Shown in pieces: positions 1-7,916 of a stretch of DNA of 64,000 nucleotides. How positions within the stretch are numbered: the first letter of the stretch is position 1; each line of letters starts with the position of its first letter. Origin of the DNA: Rhodobacter capsulatus (GTDB lineage Bacteria > Pseudomonadota > Alphaproteobacteria > Rhodobacterales > Rhodobacteraceae). Made by a program: the position numbers and the translations under genes. The DNA is taken from NCBI RefSeq assembly GCF_003254295.1, contig NZ_QKZO01000006.1, positions 142,819 through 206,818 of the forward strand. Reading direction: 5' to 3'. The notes under the pieces were generated by a model. The model made no database searches. It saw only the letters and a program-made list of their open reading frames with translations, and was not told the DNA's origin.

Positions 1-1449
1 TTCCAGCGCACCGCGACCGAACTGGCCCCCGACGAGGATCAGGGCGCGGTGATCGCCATGGTGCAGGCGCCGCGCTATGCCACGGCCGATTACACCGCGC
101 ATTACATCGACCGGCTGGGGCAGGCGACCAAGGACATCTCCGAAGTCCGCACCGCCTTTTCGATCGCCGGTTTCGGCGGCTCGGACAGCATGGGGATCTA
201 TATCTGGGCGCTCGACAAATGGGCGGACCGCGAGCGCTCGCAGGAACAGGTGCAAAAGGACATTCAGGCCGCGATCGACGCCTCGACCGGCATGGAGGGC
301 TTCGCCTTTGCCCCCCCCACCCTGCCGGGCGCGGGCGGCGGCCTGCCGATTTCGGTGGTGGTGCAGTCGATCTACGGGGCGGACCGGGTCGCCGAAGTGG
401 CCGAGGAAATCCGGCAAAAGGCGCAGGCGACGCACAAGTTCATCTTCGTGCAGAATTCGCTGAGCTTCGACGCGCCCGAGGTCCGGGTGACGATCGACCG
501 CGACCGGGCGGCGGCGCTGAACGTGCCGATCTCGGACATCGGGGCGACGCTGGGCCTTCTGGTCGGCGGCGGCTCGGTGGCGCAGTTCGACCGCGATTCC
601 AACAGCTATGACATCATCTTGCAGGTGCCCAAGGAGTATCGCGGCACTCCCGAGGATCTGGGCCGCTATTTCGTCCGCGCGGCGAGCGGCGAGATGGTGC
701 CGCTGTCTTCCGTTGTGAAGATCGACACCGGCTCGATGGCCTCGAAGGTGGAGCAGTTCAACCAGCTGAATTCGGCGACGATTTCGGCGCTGCCGATCCC
801 CGGGCAATCCTCGGGCGACGGGCTGGCGGCGATCATCCAGATCGCCAACGAGGTGATGCCCGAGGGGTTCTTCCTTGATTATTCCGGCCAGTCGCGGCTG
901 GAACAGACCCAGGGCAACACGCTGATGATCGCCTTTGCCGCCGCGGTGCTGGTGATCTATCTGGTGCTGGCCGCGCAATTCGAGAGCTTCCGCGACCCGT
1001 TCATCATCCTGATGTCGGTGCCGCTGACGATCTTCGGCGCGATTCTGCCGCTGAACCTCGGGTTGGGCACGCTGAACATCTATTCTCAGGTGGGGATGAT
1101 CACGCTGATCGGGCTGATCACCAAGCACGGCATCCTGATGGTGGAATTCGCCAACCAGCAGCGCGAGCATCACGGGCTGAACCGGCAGGACGCCATCGTG
1201 CTGGCGGCCAAGACCCGGCTGCGGCCGATCCTGATGACCACCGCCGCGATGGCGCTGGCGGTGGTGCCGCTGGTGATCGCCGATGGCGCGGGGGCGGCGG
1301 CGCGCGAGGCGATGGGGATCGTGATGTTCTCGGGCCTGTTGATCGGGACGATGTTCACGCTCTTCGTCGTGCCGATGTTCTACACCTTCATCGCACCCTC
1401 GGATGCGGCGATGAAGGCGGCGGAAGAGAAACGGCTGGCGGCGGGCTGA
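1..1449 (+). CDS. RND multidrug efflux permease, C-terminal part (5' end outside window)
   Basis: C-terminal part of an inner-membrane RND efflux permease (AcrB/MexB type), which exports drugs by proton antiport as a trimer with an adaptor and an outer-membrane channel. The frame is open from the first base and enters with ELAPDEDQGAV, a typical RND stretch, so the start lies upstream; about 482 residues are visible. They cover the second periplasmic porter/docking region and the last transmembrane block, with the family-typical LAAQFESFRDP loop between TM8 and TM9 and GLITKHGILMVEFANQ further on. The proton-relay Asp pair of TM4 is outside the window. No adaptor or TolC gene follows, so any partner genes must lie upstream. 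A copy of the 215-bp repeat starts just after the stop. The RND assignment is firm; the substrate is unknown. Confidence 0.93.
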   Translation, partial: FQRTATELAPDEDQGAVIAMVQAPRYATADYTAHYIDRLGQATKDISEVRTAFSIAGFGGSDSMGIYIWALDKWADRERSQEQVQKDIQAAIDASTGMEGFAFAPPTLPGAGGGLPISVVVQSIYGADRVAEVAEEIRQKAQATHKFIFVQNSLSFDAPEVRVTIDRDRAAALNVPISDIGATLGLLVGGGSVAQFDRDSNSYDIILQVPKEYRGTPEDLGRYFVRAASGEMVPLSSVVKIDTGSMASKVEQFNQLNSATISALPIPGQSSGDGLAAIIQIANEVMPEGFFLDYSGQSRLEQTQGNTLMIAFAAAVLVIYLVLAAQFESFRDPFIILMSVPLTIFGAILPLNLGLGTLNIYSQVGMITLIGLITKHGILMVEFANQQREHHGLNRQDAIVLAAKTRLRPILMTTAAMALAVVPLVIADGAGAAAREAMGIVMFSGLLIGTMFTLFVVPMFYTFIAPSDAAMKAAEEKRLAAG

Positions 1450-1452
1450 GCC

Positions 1453-1676
1453 TGCCGCATCTTTGGCCGCGGCCCGTGACGCGGCCATGCGCCGGACATC
1501 TGCAGCAACTCCCGCCGGGGCCCAAAGGCCCCCGGCCAGCGCCCGCCCCGCCCATGGCGGGCGCTTGTCGCCCGCCGGGCCGGGCGCCGGCCTCTGTCGT
1601 GCCTGAGGAAACGGTCGCGGCATCTGCGCGGCGCTGACGGGCGGGGAAAAGCGGTGCTTTTCCTGATCCGCCCGAA
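1453..1676 (+). repeat. Structured dispersed repeat, copy A
   Basis: First of three related copies of a roughly 215-bp intergenic element (the others start at 13151 and 61177). It holds two hairpins. HP1 spans 1534-1592: outer arms GGCCAGCGCCCG and CGGGCGCCGGCC with one A-C mismatch, inner arms GGCGGGCG/CGCCCGCC around a CTTGT loop. HP2 spans 1639-1673: outer GGGCGG/CCGCCC, inner GGAAAAGC/GCTTTTCC around a 3-nt loop. It lies between the RND gene and the creatinase gene, both on the plus strand. This is the most diverged copy. The rest of the 1450-1843 gap shows no gene, only the creatinase ribosome-binding site at its end. Possible roles are terminator, small RNA or mobile palindromic element; the sequence alone does not decide. 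Confidence 0.75.
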
Positions 1677-1843
1677 ACACGGCACTCTGCCGCCACTTGC
1701 CAGCCGCCCTGCCCTTTGGCATGCTTGCCCTGAGCCGTGGCGATGGCGTCGCCACCGGGCATGGCCCGATGCTTGCGGGGTTCCCCTGCTTACGTCCTGA
1801 ACGCCGGGATCTTTCGGGGTCCCACGGGCCCAAAGGACAGATC

Positions 1844-3049
1844 ATGCAACGACCCGAATTCTACAGCTGCGAAAACGGCCCCAAGGCGGTGCTGCCGTTT
1901 GAGGCCGCCGAATACGAGGCCCGTCTGGCGGGCCTGCGCGACATCATGGAGCTGCACTCCCTTGATGCGGTGCTGCTGACCTCGATGCACAACATCGCCT
2001 ATTACTCGGGCTTCCTTTACTGCAGCTTCGGCCGCCCCTACGGGCTGGTGGTGACGCGGGACCGATCCGTGGTGATCTCGGCCGGGATCGATGCGGGCCA
2101 GCCCTGGCGGCGCAGCCATGGCGAAAGCCTGACCTATACCGACTGGGCGCGCGACAATTACTGGCGCGCCGTCGTCCATGTGATCGGCACGGGCAAGGCG
2201 GTGGGCTGCGAGGCCGACCACCTGACGATGCTGAACGCGGAAAAGTTCAGCCACTTCCTGAAACCGAAGCGCGGATTGGACATCGCGCCCGCGACGATGA
2301 CGCAACGGATGGTGAAATCCGAGGCCGAGATCGCGCTGATCACCCACGGCGCCGCCGTCGCCGATGTCGGCGGCTATGCGATCCGCGACACGATCAAGGA
2401 AGGCCTGCGCGAGATCGACGTGGCGATGGCAGGCCGCGACGCGATGGAGGCGGAAATCGCGAAGCGCTTCCCCGAGGCCGAATACCGCGACAGCTGGGTC
2501 TGGTTCCAGTCCGGGCTGAACACCGACGGCGCGCACAACCCGGTGACGGGGCGGGTGCTGCAACGCGGTGACATCCTGTCGCTGAACTGCTTCCCGATGA
2601 TCTCGGGCTATTACACCGCGCTCGAACGCACGATGTTCCTGGGCGAAGTCGACCCGGCCAGCCTGAGGATCTGGGAGGCGAACGTCGCCGCGCATGACTA
2701 CGGCATGTCGCTGCTGGTGCCGGGCGCCGTCTGCTCCGAGGTGACGCAGAAGATCAACGCCTTCTTCGCCGAGCGCGACCTGCTGCAATATCGCACCTTC
2801 GGCTATGGCCATTCCTTCGGCGTGCTGTCGCATTACTACGGCCGCGAGGCGGGGCTGGAACTGCGCGAGGACATCGACACCGTTCTGGAACCCGGCATGG
2901 TGATTTCGATGGAGCCGATGCTGACCCTGCCCGCAGGCATGCCCGGCGCGGGCGGCTACCGCGAACACGACATTCTGGTGATCGGCGAGACCGGCGCCGA
3001 GGACATCACGAAATATCCCTATGGCCCCGGCTTCAACCTGGTCGGATAA
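1844..3049 (+). CDS. Creatinase (creatine amidinohydrolase)
   Basis: Hydrolyses creatine to sarcosine and urea in the cytoplasm (EC 3.5.3.3). The 401-residue product matches the roughly 403-residue length of characterised creatinases and, as far as I can recall the Pseudomonas enzyme, shares long blocks with it, such as YYSGFLYCSFGRPYGLVVT, FQSGLNTDGAHNPVT and FGYGHSFGVLSHYYGREAG. It has the pita-bread M24 fold of prolidases, but creatinase does not need metal. The ATG at 1844 has the ribosome-binding site AAAGGACAG directly upstream; the longer open frame from 1697 adds only non-homologous residues. A strong hairpin follows at 3058-3080. No creatininase or sarcosine oxidase gene is adjacent, so the gene stands alone. 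A related M24 amidinohydrolase with another guanidino substrate is possible but less likely. Confidence 0.9.
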   Translation: MQRPEFYSCENGPKAVLPFEAAEYEARLAGLRDIMELHSLDAVLLTSMHNIAYYSGFLYCSFGRPYGLVVTRDRSVVISAGIDAGQPWRRSHGESLTYTDWARDNYWRAVVHVIGTGKAVGCEADHLTMLNAEKFSHFLKPKRGLDIAPATMTQRMVKSEAEIALITHGAAVADVGGYAIRDTIKEGLREIDVAMAGRDAMEAEIAKRFPEAEYRDSWVWFQSGLNTDGAHNPVTGRVLQRGDILSLNCFPMISGYYTALERTMFLGEVDPASLRIWEANVAAHDYGMSLLVPGAVCSEVTQKINAFFAERDLLQYRTFGYGHSFGVLSHYYGREAGLELREDIDTVLEPGMVISMEPMLTLPAGMPGAGGYREHDILVIGETGAEDITKYPYGPGFNLVG

Positions 3050-3057
3050 GATCGGCG

Positions 3058-3080
3058 GGGGCGGCAGGCGCCGCCCCTTT
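3058..3080 (+). terminator. Intrinsic terminator-like hairpin after creatinase
   Basis: Perfect 8-bp stem GGGGCGGC/GCCGCCCC with an AGGC loop, followed by TTT, 8 bp after the creatinase stop codon. The T run is short, as is usual in GC-rich genomes. Confidence 0.65.
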
Positions 3081-3221
3081 CGCCACAGAGAGCGGAAATG
3101 TCACGGTTTTCGCGATCACAACCACGCGAGGGCTTGACCTTGGGGCGGCCCCACCCCCTGATCGACGCTCATACGCTCCGCTGACGCGGGGATTCGCTCA
3201 TTTCACGACAGGTGCTGCCCC

Positions 3222-4070
3222 GTGTCCCGTCTTCCGCTTGCCTTCCGTGTCCCGCTTGCGGGCTGTCTCGCCGTTGCGCTGCTGGCGGGCTGCGCCGCCG
3301 ATCCCAAGGCCGCGAATGCGCCCTCGCTGCGGGGGGTGCCGCCCGAATATCAGGCCCGCCCCGATGGCGAGCGCGTCGTGCCCGCGGTAAACCCGGTCTA
3401 TCTGACCGAACGCAACCGCCGCCGCTGGGTCGACTATGCCGGTTCCGAGGGCAAGGACACGATCATCATCGACCCCTATGCGCGGGTGCTTTACCACGTC
3501 GTCGAACCGGGCAAGGCGATGCGCTTCGGCATTGCCGTCGGCAAGGCGGGCCGGGGTTTTTCCGGCGCGGCGGTGGTCGGGCGGAAGGAAGAATACCCGT
3601 CCTGGCAACCCACCGCGCGGATGGTCCGCGCCGATCCGGCGCTTTACGGGCCGCTGGCGGGCGGGCTTTCGGGCGGGCTCGACAACCCGCTTGGTGCGCG
3701 GGCGCTGTATCTCTATCGCAACGGCCGCGACACCTATTACCGCATCCATGGCACGATGGACCCGAGCTCGATCGGCAAGGCCACCTCGGCGGGCTGCATC
3801 CGGCTGTTCAACCAGGACATCATCGACATGTTCGACGAAGCGCCGCTGGGAACAAGGGTCAAGGTCCGCAGCCTCGCCGAAAGCCTGGAGCTGGAAGGGC
3901 CGATGCATGAGCTGCACACCGGCTATGTCGTGCCCGAGGCAGAGGTGGCGCTGATTGCCGCCGATGACGCCGCCTGGGCCGCCGGTCAGATCACCGATCC
4001 GGCGGTGCTGGAAGCGCAGCAGCATGCCGCCGCGGTCGCGGCCGCGCGGAAGGCCGGGGCCGGAAACTGA
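3222..4070 (+). CDS. L,D-transpeptidase (YkuD domain) lipoprotein
   Basis: Predicted L,D-transpeptidase that forms 3-3 peptidoglycan cross-links or attaches proteins to peptidoglycan in the periplasm. The 282-residue protein starts at a GTG with a hydrophobic signal ending in LLAGC (lipobox Cys24), so it should be lipid-anchored. The YkuD domain covers about residues 78-215 and carries the catalytic signature: His176 in HGTMDP and SAGCIR (189-194) with nucleophile Cys192. The C-terminal 70 residues are Ala-rich and of no known fold. Family and anchoring are clear. Which cross-link it makes, and whether it is a sorting enzyme or a cross-linker, cannot be told from sequence. Confidence 0.9.
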   Translation: MSRLPLAFRVPLAGCLAVALLAGCAADPKAANAPSLRGVPPEYQARPDGERVVPAVNPVYLTERNRRRWVDYAGSEGKDTIIIDPYARVLYHVVEPGKAMRFGIAVGKAGRGFSGAAVVGRKEEYPSWQPTARMVRADPALYGPLAGGLSGGLDNPLGARALYLYRNGRDTYYRIHGTMDPSSIGKATSAGCIRLFNQDIIDMFDEAPLGTRVKVRSLAESLELEGPMHELHTGYVVPEAEVALIAADDAAWAAGQITDPAVLEAQQHAAAVAAARKAGAGN

Positions 4071-4121
4071 CCGGACGGGCCGAAACCCGGCCCCGGGCGG
4101 GCCGGTCACGCGGGCCCGGGC

Positions 4122-4168
4122 GGCCGGGGCTCTGCCCCGGACCCCGGGATATTTGCCCCAAGGTGAAA
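4122..4168 (+). repeat. GATATTTG-core intergenic element, site 1
   Basis: Hairpin CCGGGGC/GCCCCGG followed by the core CCCCGGGATATTTG and CCAAGGTGAAA. It lies between the L,D-transpeptidase gene and panB, in plus orientation. It is the only one of the eight sites in this window lying between two codirectional plus-strand genes. The rest of the 4071-4279 gap is GC-rich and shows no gene. Confidence 0.7.
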
Positions 4169-4279
4169 CAGGCGCGACGGCCCGGCTTGCGGCTGCGGCG
4201 GATGCTGCATCGCGGCGTTGTCACTTTGCATTTACCGAATGGAACGGCTAGGAAGCGGGCAAGGGAGAGGGAGACAAGC

Positions 4280-5104
4280 ATGAGCGCGACCGCAAGCCTG
4301 AAACGGCTGATGCCTTCGGATATTCTGGCGCTGAAGGGCAAGGCGCCGGTGGTGGTGCTGACCGCCTATACGACGCCCGTCGCGCGGCTGGCCGATCCGG
4401 CCTGCGACGTGCTGCTGGTGGGCGATTCGGTGGGGATGGTGCTGCATGGCCTGCCCTCGACGCTGGGCGTGACGATGGAGATGATGATCCTGCACGGCCG
4501 GGCGGTGATGCGCGGCGCGGATCGGGCGCTGGTCGCGATCGACATGCCCTTTGGCAGCTACGAGGAAGGGCCGGAGCAGGCCTTCCGCAATGCGGCGCGG
4601 CTGATGGCGGAAACCGGCGCGGGCGCGGTGAAGCTGGAAGGCGGCGTGCACATGGCCGAGACCATCGCCTTTCTGGTGGCGCGCGGCATCCCGGTGATGG
4701 CGCATATCGGGCTGACGCCGCAATCGGTGAACACGCTTGGCGGCTACAAGGTGCAGGGCCGCGGCGCGGATGGTGACCGGCTCAAGGCCGATGCGCTGGC
4801 AGTGACCGAAGCCGGGGCGTTTTCGGTGGTGCTGGAAAAGGTGCCGGCGGAACTGGCGGGCGAGATTTCGGCGATGATCGCGATTCCGACGATCGGCATC
4901 GGCGCCGGGGTCGATTGCGACGGTCAGGTGCTGGTGATCGACGACATGCTGGGGCTGTTCACCGATTTCCGGCCGAAATTCGTCAAGCGCTATGCGGAAC
5001 TGGGCCGCACCGCCGCCGAGGCCGTGGCCGCCTATGCCGCCGAAGTCCGCAGCCGGGCCTTTCCCGCCCCGGAATATTCCTTCTTCGACGAGGTGAAGAA
5101 ATGA
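4280..5104 (+). CDS. panB: 3-methyl-2-oxobutanoate hydroxymethyltransferase
   Basis: First step of pantothenate synthesis: transfers a hydroxymethyl group from 5,10-methylene-tetrahydrofolate to alpha-ketoisovalerate, giving ketopantoate (EC 2.1.2.11). The 274-residue protein has the PanB blocks [10 protein letters not shown] (metal-binding Asp), [20 protein letters not shown] and IPTIGIGAG. The ATG at 4280 is preceded by the purine-rich site GGGAGAGGGAGA; the upstream in-frame ATG at 4163 would add 39 residues that do not fit the family. Its stop overlaps the panC start as ATGA, so the two genes should be translationally coupled and make ketopantoate and pantothenate in sequence. Confidence 0.96.
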   Translation: MSATASLKRLMPSDILALKGKAPVVVLTAYTTPVARLADPACDVLLVGDSVGMVLHGLPSTLGVTMEMMILHGRAVMRGADRALVAIDMPFGSYEEGPEQAFRNAARLMAETGAGAVKLEGGVHMAETIAFLVARGIPVMAHIGLTPQSVNTLGGYKVQGRGADGDRLKADALAVTEAGAFSVVLEKVPAELAGEISAMIAIPTIGIGAGVDCDGQVLVIDDMLGLFTDFRPKFVKRYAELGRTAAEAVAAYAAEVRSRAFPAPEYSFFDEVKK

Positions 5105-5940
5105 CGCAAGTGATCCGCACCTCGGCCGAACTGCGCGAGAAGGTGGCGACCTGGAAGCGCTCGGGGATGCTGGTGGGCGTCGTGCCGACGATGGGGGCGC
5201 TGCATGACGGCCACATGAGCCTGGTGCGCGAGGCCCGCAAACACTCCGACCGGGTGATCGTGACGGTCTTCGTCAACCCGATGCAGTTCAACAACAAGGA
5301 CGATCTGGAGAAATATCCGCGCGACGAGGATCACGATCTGGCGCTGCTCGAGGCCGAGGGGGCGGATGTGCTTTTTGCCCCGGGCGTGCACGAGGTCTAT
5401 CCGGACGGTTTCGCCACCGTGGTCGCCGTCTCGGGCGTGTCGGAGCCGCTGGAAGGCGCCTTCCGCCCCGGCCATTTCGAAGGCGTGGCGACGGTGGTGT
5501 CGAAGCTTTTCGGCATGACCCAGGCGGGCCGCGCCTTCTTTGGCGAGAAGGACTGGCAGCAGGTGCAGGTGGTCAAGCGCATGGTCGAGGATCTGAACGT
5601 GCCGATCCGCGTCATCCCCTGCCCCACCATCCGCGAGGAAGACGGTCTGGCGATGTCCTCGCGCAATGTGCGGCTGAACCCGGAGCAGCGCGCCGTGGCG
5701 CCGCGGCTGCATGCGGAAATGCAGGCGGCGGCGGCGGCGATCCGCGCCGGGGCCCCGGTGGCCGCGACGCTGCAGGCGACAAAGGCCGCGATCAGCGCCG
5801 CGGGCTTCGGCAGCTGGGATTATCTTGAGCTGCGCAGCGCCGAGGGGCTGCGGCCGATGACCGAGCTGTCGGAACCGGCGCGGATGCTGGCCGCGGTTTA
5901 CCTCGGCGATGTGCGGCTGATCGACAATATCGCCGTGTGA
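5101..5940 (+). CDS. panC: Pantothenate synthetase (pantoate-beta-alanine ligase)
   Basis: ATP-dependent condensation of pantoate with beta-alanine through a pantoyl-adenylate (EC 6.3.2.1). The 279-residue protein has the nucleotidyl-transferase start [15 protein letters not shown] (HIGH-like motif), then [16 protein letters not shown] and the KMSKS-like AMSSRNV. The start codon overlaps the panB stop (ATGA). It ends in an intergenic hairpin element shared with the convergent gene at 6045. The usual third partner, panE or ilvC, is not next to it. Confidence 0.96.
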   Translation: MTQVIRTSAELREKVATWKRSGMLVGVVPTMGALHDGHMSLVREARKHSDRVIVTVFVNPMQFNNKDDLEKYPRDEDHDLALLEAEGADVLFAPGVHEVYPDGFATVVAVSGVSEPLEGAFRPGHFEGVATVVSKLFGMTQAGRAFFGEKDWQQVQVVKRMVEDLNVPIRVIPCPTIREEDGLAMSSRNVRLNPEQRAVAPRLHAEMQAAAAAIRAGAPVAATLQATKAAISAAGFGSWDYLELRSAEGLRPMTELSEPARMLAAVYLGDVRLIDNIAV

Positions 5941-5945
5941 CAAAG

Positions 5946-6025
5946 GCCGGGGGCGCTGCCCCCGGACCCCCGGCGTATTTGCACCAAGAAAAAGACCATG
6001 GCTTTTCCTGGTCCAAATACGCCCT
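5946..6025. repeat. GATATTTG-core element, site 2 (paired inverted copies)
   Basis: A plus-orientation copy (hairpin GGGGGCGCTGCCCCC, variant core CCCCGGCGTATTTG, then CACCAAGAAAAAG) is followed at 6002-6023 by an inverted half-copy ending CCAAATACGCC. It sits in the convergent gap between panC and the minus-strand gene at 6045, as expected for a bidirectional terminator. Confidence 0.7.
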
Positions 6026-6044
6026 TGCGCGGGCGGGGCCGGGA

Positions 6045-6296
6045 TCAGGCCTGGGGCTTTGACTGCAACCGATAGACCCCCTCGGGCAGGTCGAGGGCGG
6101 CGGCAAGTTCGCGCAGCTGCGCATGCGAGAACACCACGCGCACCACCGTATCGGTGGTCTCGTCGAGTTGCTCGACCACCACGCAATCCTCGAAGGACTG
6201 GATGGTGATGTCTTCCTGCAGATAGTCGCGGGGATCGTCCCCCTCGTCGACGAGGGTGATCACGGTGGCGTCGAATTCGTGCTCGATGGTGAACAT
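6045..6296 (-). CDS. Conserved hypothetical protein, 83 aa
   Basis: I do not recognise a characterised family. The product is a small acidic soluble protein with no signal peptide or membrane segment. It is rich in Asp/Glu in the first half (VDEGDDPRDYLQEDI) and ends in a predicted helix with SHAQLRELAAAL. Codon use looks like that of its neighbours, and the frame is flanked by convergent panC and the divergent M48 protease gene 127 bp away, so it is probably a real gene. The function is unknown. Confidence 0.7.
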   Translation of the reverse strand: MFTIEHEFDATVITLVDEGDDPRDYLQEDITIQSFEDCVVVEQLDETTDTVVRVVFSHAQLRELAAALDLPEGVYRLQSKPQA

Positions 6297-6423
6297 GTGG
6301 GCATGCTAGCGCGGCGGGCGAAGCACGAAAAGGGCAAACATTTCGGTGATCTGGCCGAAGGTGATTGCACCCGCGGGCAGCCCCGTTACTATCGCGTCAC
6401 AGTTTGTTCCGGGCCTGCGATCC

Positions 6424-7176
6424 ATGCCGCGCCGCTTCCTTGTCGTTCTTGCCCTGCCGCTGGCGCTGGCCGCCTGCGACACCCCGCATTCCGGGATGAA
6501 TGGCGCATCGCTGCCGCGCCCGAAGCCGCCGGTGGTGACGGTGGAAACCGGCCCCGATGCGCGGACGGCAGCGGCGAATTTCCTCGCCGTGGCGCAGGAC
6601 ATGGAGCCGCGGATCGAAAGCGAATGTCTGGCGCGCTCGCACGGGCGGCGCAATTGCGACTATCAGGTGATGGTCGATGAACGCCCCGAGCCGCAGCCGA
6701 ACGCCTTTCAGACGCTGGATGACCGCGGCCGTCCGATCGTCGCCTTCAACCTCGCGCTGATCGCCGAGGCCCGCAACCGCGACGAGCTGGCCTTTGTCAT
6801 GGGCCACGAGGCGGCGCATTACATTCTGGGGCATCTGGAGCAGAAAAGCTCGGATGCCTCCAAGGGTGCGCTGATTCTGGGGGCCTTGGCGGCGGCCTCG
6901 GGGGCGGATGCCGATGGCGTCGCGCAGGCGCGCGATTTCGGCGCGGAAATGGGCGCGCGGGCCTATTCCAAGGATTACGAATTGCAGGCCGATGCGCTGG
7001 GCACGGTGATCGCCTGGAACGCGGGCTACGACCCGGAACGCGGGGCGCTGTTCTTTACCCGGCTGCCCGATCCCGGGCACAGCTTTCTGGGCACCCATCC
7101 GGCGAATGGCGAGCGCATCGCAGTGGTGCACCGGGTCACCGCGGCGCTGCGCAAGGGCACGTTCCGCGGTTTCTGA
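6424..7176 (+). CDS. M48-family metalloprotease lipoprotein
   Basis: Predicted zinc peptidase of the periplasm or outer-membrane inner face (Oma1/BepA/LoiP-like M48). The 250-residue protein begins with a lipoprotein signal ending ALAAC (Cys18). It carries HEAAH (residues 128-132) as the zinc-binding and catalytic motif and E186 in ELQAD as the likely third ligand, followed by DALG as in other M48 enzymes. The ATG at 6424 is chosen because it begins the signal peptide; the ORF extends upstream to 6346 without a signal-like sequence. It has no TPR domain, unlike BepA, so it resembles the short LoiP/YcaL type. Envelope quality control is the likely role (inference). Confidence 0.88.
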   Translation: MPRRFLVVLALPLALAACDTPHSGMNGASLPRPKPPVVTVETGPDARTAAANFLAVAQDMEPRIESECLARSHGRRNCDYQVMVDERPEPQPNAFQTLDDRGRPIVAFNLALIAEARNRDELAFVMGHEAAHYILGHLEQKSSDASKGALILGALAAASGADADGVAQARDFGAEMGARAYSKDYELQADALGTVIAWNAGYDPERGALFFTRLPDPGHSFLGTHPANGERIAVVHRVTAALRKGTFRGF

Positions 7177-7246
7177 TCCGCAATCTGCCCAATTCCCCGG
7201 CATATCCGCCGGCGCGAGCGGCAACACCCCGCCCCTCGCGCAAAGA

Positions 7247-7260
7247 TTGATCTGAATCAT
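7247..7260 (+). promoter_or_regulatory. FNR/FnrL-type box upstream of the DUF6455 pair
   Basis: TTGAT-CTGA-ATCAT matches the FNR consensus TTGAT-N4-ATCAA at 9 of 10 defined positions. It lies 60 bp upstream of the ATG at 7321, a spacing that allows activation. In Rhodobacter, FnrL with an oxygen-labile iron-sulfur cluster binds such sites under low oxygen. The binding itself is inference. Confidence 0.6.
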
Positions 7261-7320
7261 GGCAATTCAGCCGCCGCGGCGGATGCTTCCTGCGATGCTG
7301 CCCGGAACAAGGAATGGCTT

Positions 7321-7638
7321 ATGCACGGACGGAAGACCCTCAATCGGCATGCTGCCCTGATGAACCGCATGGCGCAGGCGCTTGGCGTCAATCTGACCGA
7401 GATGATGCTGCAAGGGAAGCTGGGCGGTGACGACTGGCGCGAGGCGGTGGTGCGCTGTTCCGATTGCCCGGAGCCGACCGACTGCCTGCACTGGCTGTCG
7501 GAGCATGACGAGGAGAGCGGGCGCGCGAAGCCCGCGGCCGAGGCGCCGGACTATTGCACCAATCGCGAGATGATGGCCCGGCTGCGGGCGGCGCTGGCCG
7601 CGGATCAGGTTCTTGCAGACGCCGAAGGAGAGAAATGA
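7321..7638 (+). CDS. DUF6455 family protein, first of a tandem pair
   Basis: Small 105-residue soluble protein of a family I associate with Rhodobacteraceae (DUF6455) and of unknown function. The N-terminal helical region (LMNRMAQALGVNLTEMML) is followed by four spaced cysteines, C46-x2-C49-x5-C55-x23-C79, which look like a metal or redox site. SD sequence AAGGAA lies 7 nt before the ATG. Its stop overlaps the start of a paralogue with the same cysteine spacing. An FNR box upstream suggests oxygen-dependent expression. The family call is from pattern memory and could not be checked by a search. Confidence 0.75.
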   Translation: MHGRKTLNRHAALMNRMAQALGVNLTEMMLQGKLGGDDWREAVVRCSDCPEPTDCLHWLSEHDEESGRAKPAAEAPDYCTNREMMARLRAALAADQVLADAEGEK

Positions 7639-7898
7639 TGGGCATTCAGGGCAATATCGATCTGTATTTCTGGATTGCCCGCGGCATGGGACGGCGGTTG
7701 GGGGTGAACATCACCGAGGCGATGCACGAGGGGCTGCTGACACAGGCGGATTTCGCGCAGATGATCAACCGCTGCCGCTGCTGCGCCGGGTCGGAAGGCT
7801 GTCTGGCCTATCTGTCGGAACATTCCGAGGAACGCGGCTCGGCCCCGGACTGGTGCGGCAACGGCAACCTGCTGCGCGAAATCCGCGCGATGGGCTGA
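7635..7898 (+). CDS. DUF6455 family protein, second of a tandem pair
   Basis: Paralogue of the preceding gene, 87 residues. It shares the layout MGRRLGVNITEAM then C47-x2-C50-x5-C56-x17-C74, with one extra cysteine (C49), and the LSEHSEE segment that matches LSEHDEE upstream. Two ATG codons are possible, 7635 (overlapping the previous stop as ATGA) and 7638; the GAAGGAGA site fits 7638 slightly better in spacing. The paired cysteine pattern suggests that the two proteins bind the same kind of metal or form a heteromer (inference). The stop at 7898 is close to the convergent ptsP. Confidence 0.75.
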   Translation: MMGIQGNIDLYFWIARGMGRRLGVNITEAMHEGLLTQADFAQMINRCRCCAGSEGCLAYLSEHSEERGSAPDWCGNGNLLREIRAMG

Positions 7899-7916
7899 GC
7901 CGCGCGCCGCGGCGTC

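Noticed and set aside
3130-3165. Promoter TTGACC upstream of the L,D-transpeptidase gene
   Set aside because: No acceptable -10 at 16-18 bp, so it was not listed as a feature.
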